Assembly (NCBI GenBank): GCA_963832355.1 | Contig: CAWHTX010000015.1 | Location: 52,685-116,684 of the forward strand | From: DATFVA01 sp963832355 | Lineage (GTDB): Bacteria; Bacteroidota; Ignavibacteria; Ignavibacteriales; Ignavibacteriaceae | Direction of reading: 5' to 3' | Length of the DNA: 64,000 nucleotides | In this document: positions 1-8,236 of the stretch, piece after piece | Layout of the letters: each line of letters starts with the position of its first letter | Position numbering within the stretch: the stretch's first letter is position 1 | The notes under the pieces: generated by a model | The model's input: the letters and a program-made list of their open reading frames with translations, nothing else | What the model was told of the DNA's origin: nothing | Database searches by the model: none | Position numbers and translations under genes: made by a program

Positions 1-618
1 TGCTATATAAGGCCGGGGCGTCTTCAATTGTGCTCTCAACGGGGTAAATATTATACCTGCAATCAAACCGGCCCCGAACCAGGCCATACTGATTTTATTC
101 AGCATCCCGAGTCCTATTACCACTCCCAGCATAATCCACAATAAAGTCTTTTCCTCCTGTATTATCCTTACGACAAAGTATGCTGAAAGAACCCAGAAGA
201 AATGATCGAAAGAGTTCATCGAATAGATAGTGTTCATTGCAAGGAATATAGGTGAGAAGGCAAGCGTAATACAGGCAATTATCACAGCAGTTATACCGCC
301 GCCTATTCTTATCGTTAATAAGCCGGTAAAATAAACTGTAAGGGCCGCTGTTATGGCAGGAAGCAGCCTGATGGCGAAAAGAGAATCTCCGAACAGCAGC
401 CGGCTGAATGCCAGTAAATAGATTGATAGCGGAGGCTGATCAACGTAACCTGCAGCCAGGTGATTCGTGCATGCGATGTAATAAAATTCATCTCTGAATA
501 TCCCATAGCTGGCAAACAGATTTGTGTATAAATGAAGGATAAGTGTAAATAATGAGATTACCAGCAGTGCGATCTGTGTGTTCCGGGAAATTGTAAAATG
601 ACTTAACTCATTTTTCAT
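1..618 (-). CDS. Glycosyltransferase family 39 (PMT_2-like), N-terminal part
   Basis: The minus strand is open from an ATG at 618 to the window edge (206 codons), so the gene is cut off at its C-terminal side. The product starts MKNELSHFTISRN and is strongly hydrophobic. After the first membrane segment comes a luminal/periplasmic loop with FRDEFYYIACTNHLAAG followed by YVDQPPLSIYLLA, the acidic loop and 'PPL' pattern of ArnT/PMT-type glycosyltransferases (GT39/PMT_2). These inner-membrane enzymes transfer sugars from polyprenyl-phosphate carriers to lipid A, proteins or other envelope acceptors. Further transmembrane helices follow. The acceptor cannot be told from the fragment. The family call is firm; the exact role is open. 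Confidence 0.8.
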   Translation of the reverse strand, partial: MKNELSHFTISRNTQIALLVISLFTLILHLYTNLFASYGIFRDEFYYIACTNHLAAGYVDQPPLSIYLLAFSRLLFGDSLFAIRLLPAITAALTVYFTGLLTIRIGGGITAVIIACITLAFSPIFLAMNTIYSMNSFDHFFWVLSAYFVVRIIQEEKTLLWIMLGVVIGLGMLNKISMAWFGAGLIAGIIFTPLRAQLKTPRPYIA

Positions 619-687
619 AACTATAATCCAGAGATAGTTAAGCTGAGGATATACCAGCTCGGATAAACAACCTGAGCAAAATTAATA

Positions 688-1791
688 TTATTTCCGGTTA
701 ATTTTTATATTCCTTTGGCCGAGATATTTAAGCACTTCATCAAAACAATTACCCTCACTCCCTATGTATTCCGGGGGTGAAATGCCTTTCCGTTTGTATT
801 CCCCTTTTAATACCAGGTTAACTGCTGCCGAGCAGGTATAGCCTGTGGTCCTTGCCATGGATGAAGTGTCAGTCGCTTTATCATATTTATCAAACAGGGA
901 ATAATTAATTTCTTTACTATCACCTTTAATAACTACTTTAAGATATGTGAACTCCTCTTCCCCTTTTCCAAGTTTCCATAAAGGAAAGAGCAGCCTGGAT
1001 GACAAATCCAGCGGTCTTATCATCTTCCCATCAATCTCAATTTCCTCTTTGCTGAAGAATCCCGTTTCTCTTAAAACTCTCATTAGTTCAATATGACCCG
1101 GATAACGAAGAGTTTTCTCTTTCATATCAGGAATTTCTATTGTGGCAAGCAAAGATCTTAAGCCATCAGTATTAAATGCTTCAAGAGTGCCTGCATCCGT
1201 CTCAATCTGTTCCGGATCGGATAGCGCCGGTCTGGTAATGACCTTCCCGTTCTCCTTTATCCTGGCGGGACGGGTATATTCTTCTATCACATCAGGGGGT
1301 GAAAACGGAGCTTTGTATTCATATGGCCATTTACGCTCAACCGGGAGTCCCCCCACGTAACATTCAAAAGAATCAATCTTCATCTGCGAATTGTAATATC
1401 CGAGTATGATATTGCTTAATCCGGGTGCTACCCCGCAATCGACAACAGCAGTTACTCCCTTATTTTTTGCTAGTTCATCAAGTTCAAATGGGTCTTCGTC
1501 GAAGAATGATATATCAACAATATCTTTACCTTCTTCAATGATTGTTTTTAATGTTTGGAATCCCATAAATCCGGGTACAGCACCAACAACAATATCCGCA
1601 TCGGTCACAGCATCATGCAGCTGTTTTTTATCGGACAGATCCGTGTGCCTGGTTATAATGTTTTTTCCCGATGATACTCTTTTAAGTGTATCTTTATTGA
1701 TATCGCATAATGTTACCTCGTGGTCATTTGAAAGGTCAATAGCTATTGCACTCCCGACCATCCCTGCCCCAAGAACGGAAATTTTCTTCAT
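688..1791 (-). CDS. Saccharopine dehydrogenase-like NADP-dependent oxidoreductase
   Basis: Protein of 367 residues. The N-terminus MKKISVLGAGMVGSAIAIDL is a Rossmann nucleotide-binding loop (GxGxxG), and the middle VVDCGVAPGLSNIILGYY matches the saccharopine dehydrogenase family, including the C-terminal substrate domain with the stretch KAPFSPPDVIEEY. Related enzymes act in lysine metabolism (saccharopine or lysine-6-dehydrogenase) or carboxynorspermidine synthesis; sequence alone does not decide between them. The ATG at 1791 is chosen over the one at 1797 because a GAGG motif lies seven bases before it but only one base before the upstream ATG. It reads in the same direction as the glycosyltransferase downstream but has no clear functional link to it. 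Confidence 0.8.
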   Translation of the reverse strand: MKKISVLGAGMVGSAIAIDLSNDHEVTLCDINKDTLKRVSSGKNIITRHTDLSDKKQLHDAVTDADIVVGAVPGFMGFQTLKTIIEEGKDIVDISFFDEDPFELDELAKNKGVTAVVDCGVAPGLSNIILGYYNSQMKIDSFECYVGGLPVERKWPYEYKAPFSPPDVIEEYTRPARIKENGKVITRPALSDPEQIETDAGTLEAFNTDGLRSLLATIEIPDMKEKTLRYPGHIELMRVLRETGFFSKEEIEIDGKMIRPLDLSSRLLFPLWKLGKGEEEFTYLKVVIKGDSKEINYSLFDKYDKATDTSSMARTTGYTCSAAVNLVLKGEYKRKGISPPEYIGSEGNCFDEVLKYLGQRNIKINRK

Positions 1792-1898
1792 CTGCATACC
1801 TCAGTAAAATGAATTAGAATAATGCACCGGCCAAAGTATAGTATGGCTTTATTTTCATGCAAAGTTAAGGATAAACAGAATTTATTACTCCACGATAC

Positions 1899-2774
1899 TT
1901 ACTTACTTTTATTTTCTTCCTTTTTCTCCCTGAAGGTGCCGTATTTTTTTGCATATATCTTAGTGAATTCCGCTCCGAAAATGAAAATAAGCGAGGAGTA
2001 GAAAATCCATAAATAAAGAATTGTAAACAGACCAATTGATCCAAAAGCCGTTTCCAGATTTGAATTGTTAACATTGACGGCAATAAGGATCTGAACGATT
2101 AAAAAGAGGAATGCTGTCACAAGTGCACCTATCCATACATCCGACCAGTTGATGTCTACTTCAGGAAGTATTTTGTAGATCATAGCAAATAGTACCGTGA
2201 GAAGGAGGAAAGAAATTGTGTAATCTGCAATATTAATAATCAGAGGCGGTATGGAGATAATTTCATTCAAACGCGACTTTACATTCTGCATTATCGGATT
2301 TTTCAGCACCAGCGCCAGAAACAGCAGTCCGACGATGGAAAGCATCATAAATGAAAAACCGTATTTCTTTATTTTCCCCATCAATCCTTTCTGCTTTTCG
2401 ACTTCAATATCCCATATCGTATTCAATGCATTCCTGATCTGGTAGAAAATCATAGTGGATCCGAAAAAGAGCAGCGGAATGCTGGTTAGTATTGTCATAA
2501 AACTGGCGGATGAGCTTGAAGCTTTCTGTACGATCTGCTGTATAATCAGTGCGGGTTTTTCACCGACTGTGTTCTGCAGCTGTGATACAATATGCTGAAT
2601 CGTATTTGCTTTCCCCATAAATGATCCTATCAGCAGCACTAACAGGGTTAAAATTGGCCCGAGCGAGAGAATTATATAAAATGAAATTCCTGCACTTACA
2701 AACAGTGGTTTATGACTTCCCCATTCCTTACCTGTTTGCTTTGTCAGCTGCCAGATTATTTTAGGATGCTTCAT
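1899..2774 (-). CDS. YihY/BrkB family inner-membrane protein
   Basis: Protein of 291 residues with about six hydrophobic segments. It begins with a basic amphipathic stretch and a GKEWGSHKPLFVSAGISFYIILSLGPI segment typical of YihY/BrkB (formerly mis-called ribonuclease BN). The family also shows the conserved ending seen here, in which IGLFTILYLWIFYSSLIFIFGAEF is followed by a short charged tail (KKEENKSK). The role of the family is poorly defined; envelope transport or lipid handling has been proposed. The length is normal for the family. It is a stand-alone gene with nothing regulatory recognisable upstream. Confidence 0.85.
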   Translation of the reverse strand: MKHPKIIWQLTKQTGKEWGSHKPLFVSAGISFYIILSLGPILTLLVLLIGSFMGKANTIQHIVSQLQNTVGEKPALIIQQIVQKASSSSASFMTILTSIPLLFFGSTMIFYQIRNALNTIWDIEVEKQKGLMGKIKKYGFSFMMLSIVGLLFLALVLKNPIMQNVKSRLNEIISIPPLIINIADYTISFLLLTVLFAMIYKILPEVDINWSDVWIGALVTAFLFLIVQILIAVNVNNSNLETAFGSIGLFTILYLWIFYSSLIFIFGAEFTKIYAKKYGTFREKKEENKSK

Positions 2775-3024
2775 TAATTGTTATTTTTGTGCTGTAACTG
2801 TAAGAATATAGTACATTTACAGCCGTTTGTAATTAACCCAAGCCACATTCCGGATAGAGTGACTTAATGGTTTTACATTAGAAAGGCCCTGTCCCTGAGA
2901 GTGTGCGTAAACTGTCATTTTCGTTATAGTCGGTTTGGTTTGTCCTGATTTATCGGGGTCACTTTGTTGTTGATGCGGGACATGGATCACGAACCCGGCA
3001 GCAGGAAGGAAATTATCTTTAAGA

Positions 3025-3666
3025 ATGAATAAAATAAAACATATCTGTTTCGATCTTGACGGCACATTGATAGATTCCTATCAGACGATCTTCAAAACTA
3101 CCGTAAAAACTCTTCAGCACCTGAAGATTGATGAACCCTTAATGGAAATAGAATTTCATAAGAGGATAGGTCATCATTTCCTTCACATCTTTAAAGATCT
3201 GAATATTCCGGTGACAGATATTGAGGAATTTATTGATATCTACAAAGGATACTATTTCGATTTTATTGATGACTCAGTTATTTATCCCGGTGTAACAGAC
3301 GTGCTGAAGGAACTGCATAAAAGGAAGATCAAAGTATCGCTTCTTACTACAAAGGGACAGGATCAGGCTGATAAGATAATCGATCATTTCGGATTGCGGA
3401 AATACTTTTCTCTTGTTACAGGAAGAAGAAAGGATCTGCCCATAAAACCTTCTCCCGAACCATTACACTTAATATGCAATGAGCTAAGGATTGAAGAAAG
3501 CAATACAATTATGGTCGGTGATGCCGAGCTGGATATAAACTGCGGGAAGAATGCGGGTACATACAGCTGTGCAGTGACATACGGATATAGATCAAAACAG
3601 GAACTTAAATCAGCCGCCCCGGATTTTATGATCGACGATATCAGGGAACTGATGAAAATAATTTAA
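3025..3666 (+). CDS. HAD-superfamily phosphatase (phosphoglycolate phosphatase-like)
   Basis: Protein of 213 residues with all four HAD motifs. Motif I is CFDLDGTLID near the N-terminus, with both aspartates. Motif II is the SLLTTKG region, motif III the lysine in PIKPSPEPL, and motif IV is MVGDAELDINCGKNAG. The helical cap between motifs I and II is of the size seen in Gph/PGP-type phosphatases. Likely substrates are small phosphomonoesters such as 2-phosphoglycolate, but specificity in this family cannot be read from motifs. It is cytoplasmic, with no signal peptide. The 250 bases before it contain no other supportable gene. Confidence 0.85.
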   Translation: MNKIKHICFDLDGTLIDSYQTIFKTTVKTLQHLKIDEPLMEIEFHKRIGHHFLHIFKDLNIPVTDIEEFIDIYKGYYFDFIDDSVIYPGVTDVLKELHKRKIKVSLLTTKGQDQADKIIDHFGLRKYFSLVTGRRKDLPIKPSPEPLHLICNELRIEESNTIMVGDAELDINCGKNAGTYSCAVTYGYRSKQELKSAAPDFMIDDIRELMKII

Positions 3667-3735
3667 TAATGCCCGGCACAGGGATGTGGAATATCAGTGG
3701 GCGTCACGAAGATATAAATTTCGGGAAAACAGAAG

Positions 3736-3826
3736 CGGGCTGTGGGGCGAAGTGAAGCCGGACGCAGATAATAAATCCCCGCGATAAATGGCGGGGTAAT
3801 TTCGCCCACGGGAAGCAAACAGCCCG
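3736..3826. repeat. Folded intergenic element (nested inverted repeats), REP-like or structured RNA
   Basis: Three nested stems can be drawn. CGGGCTGT at 3736-3743 pairs with ACAGCCCG at 3819-3826. GGGCGAA at 3745-3751 pairs with TTCGCCC at 3801-3807. CCCCGC at 3777-3782 pairs with GCGGGG at 3791-3796 around the loop GATAAATG. The element sits between the convergent ends of the HAD gene and the thioesterase gene, is richer in GC than its surroundings, and encodes nothing. It could be an immobile REP/BIME-type repeat acting as a bidirectional terminator, or a small structured RNA. No known Rfam family was recognised. Confidence 0.5.
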
Positions 3827-3842
3827 GACAGGATGGGGCTCT

Positions 3843-4364
3843 TCATTTTCTTTTGTATGCAGGATCTGCGTGGCTATAACAATTTTGAATCTCTTCTACT
3901 CTACCATATTTCTCAGGCATCTGGACCGCAACAACTCTTCCCTTTGCCGTAACATTTCCGTTTGCTGTCAGAGTAATTTCAGAAATTACTTTCCTCCCCT
4001 TAATTTCTGCAACCCTGCCTCTTATCTCAAGCTCTGGTCCCAGCGGGGTTGGTGCAAGGTAATCAACCTGAAGCGAGGCTGTTACAAACCTGAAAGGCGG
4101 CTCGGTTCCCGGTTCCCTGCCCTCGGTTCTGTAGGCGGCAAGGGCGGCCGTTCCTGTTCCGTGGCAGTCGATCAGTGAGGCAATGAGACCTCCATAAACA
4201 TAACCGGGAATTGCAATATGATAAGGCTGGGGAGTAAAACGGGAAAGTGTTTCATCTCCGTCCCATACGGTCTTTAACTGGTGTCCGTGCTCGTTTAATC
4301 TTCCGCAGCCATAACAATAGCTTAACTGATCAGGATAAAAATCCTGTACGGCTTTATTCTCCAC
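3843..4364 (-). CDS. PaaI-family hotdog-fold thioesterase
   Basis: Protein of 173 residues. Near the N-terminus it has the cysteine-containing YCYGCGRLNEHGHQL segment, and then the core GYVYGGLIASLIDCHGTGTAA, which is the hotdog-fold helix with the PaaI-type HGG-like active-site region (here YGGLIASLIDCH). The second half reads VDYLAPTPLGPELEIRG, also typical of acyl-CoA thioesterases of this family. It probably hydrolyses an acyl- or aryl-CoA thioester in the cytoplasm; the substrate is not predictable. It is followed on the same strand by nothing; upstream (34 bases away) lies the permease gene in the same direction, so they may be co-transcribed. Confidence 0.8.
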   Translation of the reverse strand: MENKAVQDFYPDQLSYCYGCGRLNEHGHQLKTVWDGDETLSRFTPQPYHIAIPGYVYGGLIASLIDCHGTGTAALAAYRTEGREPGTEPPFRFVTASLQVDYLAPTPLGPELEIRGRVAEIKGRKVISEITLTANGNVTAKGRVVAVQMPEKYGRVEEIQNCYSHADPAYKRK

Positions 4365-4398
4365 TACCTTCCCTTCGTTTTGTTGAACTTAAATAATT

Positions 4399-5241
4399 CT
4401 ATAATCCCAGGGCAAACAGGATTAAACCAAGCGTAATTCCGAAAACGAAATTGAATGCTTTTATCTTTACTGAATCCTTAACCGAGTAAGACAGCAATGG
4501 AAGCATTCCGTGTCCGTCCTGTACCATCGAACTTGTCAGCAGAACAGAAAAAGGAATTACACCATTGGCAAAAAGCGTAACAAATATGAGATGGGGACCT
4601 GATTCAGGTATCAGTCCTATCAAAGCCCCGAGCAAAAGCAATAACAGCTTGTACCCTGTGCTGATCTCTTCAATATGCAGGTAATGAAATCCTACCTGAA
4701 CAACCAGCAGTGCCCCGAATGTCCACAGCGCGATCCGCCATATATGCTTTTTAATAATATGATGGTAAACATGTTCCGTAAGAAAATGTTTAAGGGTCCG
4801 CTCCGTATCGTGAACGACAAGCTCAGGACAATCAGTACATGTTACCAAATTGAATTTCTTTGCAATGAAATCAGTCGCAATTCCGCCAATAATTCCTAAT
4901 ACAAAAAGAATCGCGAATAATAAGAGTGCGGTTTCAGGAAACATAGCCAGCATTACAAATGCTTCATCCCCTGAAGAGGCGATCATCGAACCGGCAAGTG
5001 CGCCGAAGCTTATCAGTCCATGCATGTATAATGTAACATCGGTGAACCCCCCGAGGCATCCGGGGATCGTACCGATGAACGATGCAATCACATACTGACG
5101 TGATTTGTGTTTACCCTGAAGCAGTCCCGCAATCTTACCTCTCGACCAGATATTAACAGCATCAACAATGATCATCATTGCCGTAATAAACAGGGTTATC
5201 TGAAGTGTCTCTGCAAAAACATCAATTAAAATTGAATACAT
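4399..5241 (-). CDS. Putative heavy-metal/manganese permease (ArsP_2-like)
   Basis: Polytopic membrane protein of 280 residues with eight to ten hydrophobic helices. The pattern IGTIPGCLGGFTDVTLYMHG followed by ASSGDEAFVMLAMFP, and in the second half GLIPESGPHLIFVTLFANG with SSMVQDGHGMLPLLSYS, fits the putative ten-helix metal exporter family (ArsP_2, often annotated as putative manganese transporter). The repeated glycine/proline-rich loops are characteristic. Substrate is uncertain: manganese or another divalent metal or metalloid. A cytoplasmic loop carries CTDCPELVVHD and the histidine-rich TEHVYHHIIKKH, which could bind metal. Downstream in the same direction is the thioesterase gene. 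Confidence 0.65.
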   Translation of the reverse strand: MYSILIDVFAETLQITLFITAMMIIVDAVNIWSRGKIAGLLQGKHKSRQYVIASFIGTIPGCLGGFTDVTLYMHGLISFGALAGSMIASSGDEAFVMLAMFPETALLLFAILFVLGIIGGIATDFIAKKFNLVTCTDCPELVVHDTERTLKHFLTEHVYHHIIKKHIWRIALWTFGALLVVQVGFHYLHIEEISTGYKLLLLLLGALIGLIPESGPHLIFVTLFANGVIPFSVLLTSSMVQDGHGMLPLLSYSVKDSVKIKAFNFVFGITLGLILFALGL

Positions 5242-5307
5242 ATATGCTGCTCTGTTTTCCTGTTGCCCGGTATCCCGGATTTTCTATATCCGGGTTAGTA
5301 ATGTACA

Positions 5308-5337
5308 GCCGCCTCCTTAATTCCAAAAGGAGACGGC
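5308..5337 (-). terminator. Hairpin after the M14 carboxypeptidase gene
   Basis: GCCGCCTCCTT at 5308-5318 and AAGGAGACGGC at 5327-5337 form an 11-bp stem with one mismatch and an 8-base loop, just past the stop of the minus-strand carboxypeptidase gene. There is no clear T-run, so it may act as a transcript-end hairpin rather than a classical intrinsic terminator. Confidence 0.55.
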
Positions 5338-5371
5338 CTGAAATTAATACTGACTAACCGTAAGATCTTCT

Positions 5372-8098
5372 TTACTTCAATACGATCATTTTCATTGTTT
5401 TTACAAACGAACCGGCTTTTATTGTATAGAAATATACGCCTGAGCCGATATTGGACGAAAGATTTTCAGTTGAGAATTCGACCGAATATTTCCCGGCCTC
5501 CTTATACTCATTAACGAGGGTGGTAACTTCTGCACCGAGAAGGTTGAATACTTTTATCTCAACATTTCCTGCTTCGGGTAATTCATATTTAATTACAGTT
5601 GAAGGGTTGAACGGATTAGGATAATTCTGCGAAAGGGAGTAATCCTCTACCCCGTTAAAAGCAGCCTCAACAGGACCATAAATCCTGAAGGTTCCGTTGA
5701 AATCAATCTGCTTCAGCCGGTAAATGCTGTTTCCCTGAAGAGGTGCATTATCAACGAACCTGTATGACGACGGCTCTGTTGTTGTACCATGACCGGGGAT
5801 AAATCCTATAGTTGTGAACTGTGATGTTCTTTCGGCAGCAGTTCCTGAAGCTCTCTGCAGTTCGAAGCCTTTATTGTTCGTCTCGGTTGAAGTTTTCCAG
5901 TTGAGGCTGACTTTCTCTTTGTCTGAAGTGACGGTAAAAGAGCTGAGTTCAACAGGAATAAGTGTATAATAGATTACTCCTATATCATCAAGATACCAGC
6001 CGTCGCGATTGATAGAGCCGTCAGACTTAAGCTGGAACTGAAACTTAACATTAGTAAGGCTGAATGAGGAAAGCAGTATCTCCTCTTTTACCCAGGATGT
6101 CTGCGTACCGTCATAAAGCGGCTCTCCCGGAGGCTGAAAACTGCCCGTGCCGGGATTAGTATACATACCTTCAAGCGGCGTCCAGGATGATCCTCCGTTG
6201 GTTGATATTTTCACCTGGCAGTAATCCCAGTCGGTCTCTATATCCCATTTCGTCCAGTAAGATAACCTTGGATTATTAACAGAAGACAGATCAAGTGGAT
6301 TAGTCAGCGTCATCGTTACAGTTGCGTTATTGAGGTAGTTTCCTGTCTTGCTGTCAGTGTAAGAAGTAGGAGCAGATACATAAGATGTTGTAGTAGCTTC
6401 CCACTTTGGATATGAAGGTGTTGAGGTAATCGTCCATAGGTTCGCCGGATCGTTGGTAGAATCTACAAAGGCGTAAGTCGGTATGCCAACAATAATATTA
6501 AGGGTATCGTACGACATAACCACGCCTGCTGTACTTACTGTTACAAGCAGTTTAATATTCTCTTCAACAGGTGCGGAACCGTCAATTGTAAATGATAAAG
6601 GTGATGAAACAGATGCGGTGCTCCTTGCGGGGATGGAAGAGAAGCTTGCCGTCCCGTTATTTACAGTCGCATAAGAACTGAGAGAACTAAGGTTTATCTC
6701 AATATTATTTCCGTCGGAAAGTCCTTTATTCCTGAATGAAGGCGACATTTCAACTACATCGCCGGGATTAAAATACTGCTGCGCATAATTCGGATGATCC
6801 AGTTTTATAAACTCTCCTGCTGCCCAGGCATAATAAAGATTAGGCATCAGGTTTTCTTCGGCCAGCGGAAAGATCTCCGACTGAGAAGGCCAGAAGCCTG
6901 TTGAGCCTACTTCAGGGGTCATCGCAAATATTTTACCGTGATTAGCAACGGTATCTCCGTCATAAGCATAATCATCACTGTTGCCTCTTGTGGAATAACC
7001 GACAGCCTCCAGATCCAATCCTGCAAAGTAACCGTTGTATGCTGTCATATCAGACGAGTATTCCCTGAATATTGCAGAGTCGGGAGTTTCCATACTCAGC
7101 GCACCGTAAGGATAGATCAGGTAGTTGCCGTAAGTATGATAGTTCAGTTCGCACTTTATATTATGCGCGGCGAGAAAGTCTCTTATGTTCGCAGTTTCAG
7201 GAGCAGAGAAAGGTGCAGTTCCGCGGTATGTTTCATCTCCGGGGTATGTACTAGAACCGCCGTTCGATGAATTCCAGTAGGCGTAGGGTCCGTAATTTCT
7301 GTTAAGATCTATACCATCGTATGATTCCTGGAACGTGCCGTTGCCGTTATTGTCCTGCTTGTTTTTTCTCCACATATAACCGCCGTTGGGGGTCATCTGG
7401 TGGTTGTACTCATACCCGTCGGGATTCACTACGGGGATGAAGTAAATTTCGCGGTGATCAACAAGATATTTTACCGATGCATCAGTATTATAGTTTTCAA
7501 GCAGGTAATACATAAAATAGATCATCTGCATCATTCCCTCGGGTTCGCGGGCATGGTGAAGTGCGGTGAACAGTACTTCAGGTTCATCTTCGTTAACATC
7601 AGGATTGTCGGAGATTTTAACCATATAGGTCGGCCTTCCCTCCACCGTATTTCCGATTGATACTTTTTCGGTGATCAGGTTGGGGTAAAGCATTCTCATC
7701 GAATCAAGCTCTGCCGTAACCTCAGCAAGTGTATAAAATCCTCCCATTGATCCGAAACCGAATCCGCCGACATTAAAATTCTCTTTACTTTGCCTTATAA
7801 AATCCTGTTTTTCCTGCTCTGTGAGCTGAGGCCGGCTGTTATAGTACTCCATCCAGTCGTCTATCAATACATCATAACTGTAATTTGTCATTTCAAGCTT
7901 AGCAAATTCCTCATCATCAAGGAATACTATTAAACCGTTGTCTTTCGTTATGGAAGCATGGTCAAATTCCAGTCCTGCCTGCTGTAAATACTGTACATCA
8001 GACAAATTATTTATATGGATTTTGACTTTTTTCCAGGTCTGGGCCTGAAGTCCTGCCGCTATAAACAGGGCGATCAAAAGAGATAGTAGATATTTCAT
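5372..8098 (-). CDS. Secreted M14 zinc carboxypeptidase with C-terminal sorting domain
   Basis: Protein of 908 residues with signal peptide MKYLLSLLIALFIAAGLQAQ. The catalytic domain (about residues 120-430) has the zinc motif HHAREPEG (HxxE), the substrate-binding GIDLNRNYG, the third zinc histidine in NYHTYGNYLIYPYG and the catalytic glutamate in TPEVGS, all M14 hallmarks. After it come beta-sandwich regions, one with TYAFVDSTNDPANLW and a jelly-roll like part, then a fibronectin-like strand set (PVELSSFTV). The last 90 residues begin SLSQNYPNPFNPSTVIKYEL, a C-terminal sorting/anchor domain of the kind used with type IX-like secretion. It probably degrades peptides at or outside the cell surface. 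It is a single gene followed by a hairpin. Confidence 0.9.
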   Translation of the reverse strand: MKYLLSLLIALFIAAGLQAQTWKKVKIHINNLSDVQYLQQAGLEFDHASITKDNGLIVFLDDEEFAKLEMTNYSYDVLIDDWMEYYNSRPQLTEQEKQDFIRQSKENFNVGGFGFGSMGGFYTLAEVTAELDSMRMLYPNLITEKVSIGNTVEGRPTYMVKISDNPDVNEDEPEVLFTALHHAREPEGMMQMIYFMYYLLENYNTDASVKYLVDHREIYFIPVVNPDGYEYNHQMTPNGGYMWRKNKQDNNGNGTFQESYDGIDLNRNYGPYAYWNSSNGGSSTYPGDETYRGTAPFSAPETANIRDFLAAHNIKCELNYHTYGNYLIYPYGALSMETPDSAIFREYSSDMTAYNGYFAGLDLEAVGYSTRGNSDDYAYDGDTVANHGKIFAMTPEVGSTGFWPSQSEIFPLAEENLMPNLYYAWAAGEFIKLDHPNYAQQYFNPGDVVEMSPSFRNKGLSDGNNIEINLSSLSSYATVNNGTASFSSIPARSTASVSSPLSFTIDGSAPVEENIKLLVTVSTAGVVMSYDTLNIIVGIPTYAFVDSTNDPANLWTITSTPSYPKWEATTTSYVSAPTSYTDSKTGNYLNNATVTMTLTNPLDLSSVNNPRLSYWTKWDIETDWDYCQVKISTNGGSSWTPLEGMYTNPGTGSFQPPGEPLYDGTQTSWVKEEILLSSFSLTNVKFQFQLKSDGSINRDGWYLDDIGVIYYTLIPVELSSFTVTSDKEKVSLNWKTSTETNNKGFELQRASGTAAERTSQFTTIGFIPGHGTTTEPSSYRFVDNAPLQGNSIYRLKQIDFNGTFRIYGPVEAAFNGVEDYSLSQNYPNPFNPSTVIKYELPEAGNVEIKVFNLLGAEVTTLVNEYKEAGKYSVEFSTENLSSNIGSGVYFYTIKAGSFVKTMKMIVLK

Positions 8099-8236
8099 CG
8101 ATATGATCCCGCCTAGGTTATAAAAGATTATTAATTTAGTAATTATAAATTAAGGTTTTTTTCTTAATAAATTTAGGCACTGATTAATTAAATTTTACGG
8201 AAGAGGGAAAATTTCAGAGGATACGGAGAACTTCTA

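Noticed and set aside
2817..3065. 82-codon open frame on the minus strand upstream of the HAD gene
   Set aside because: It overlaps the HAD start, lacks a ribosome site and shows no protein-like pattern.
3736..3826. tRNA or known riboswitch
   Set aside because: No cloverleaf or known riboswitch core could be fitted to the stems.
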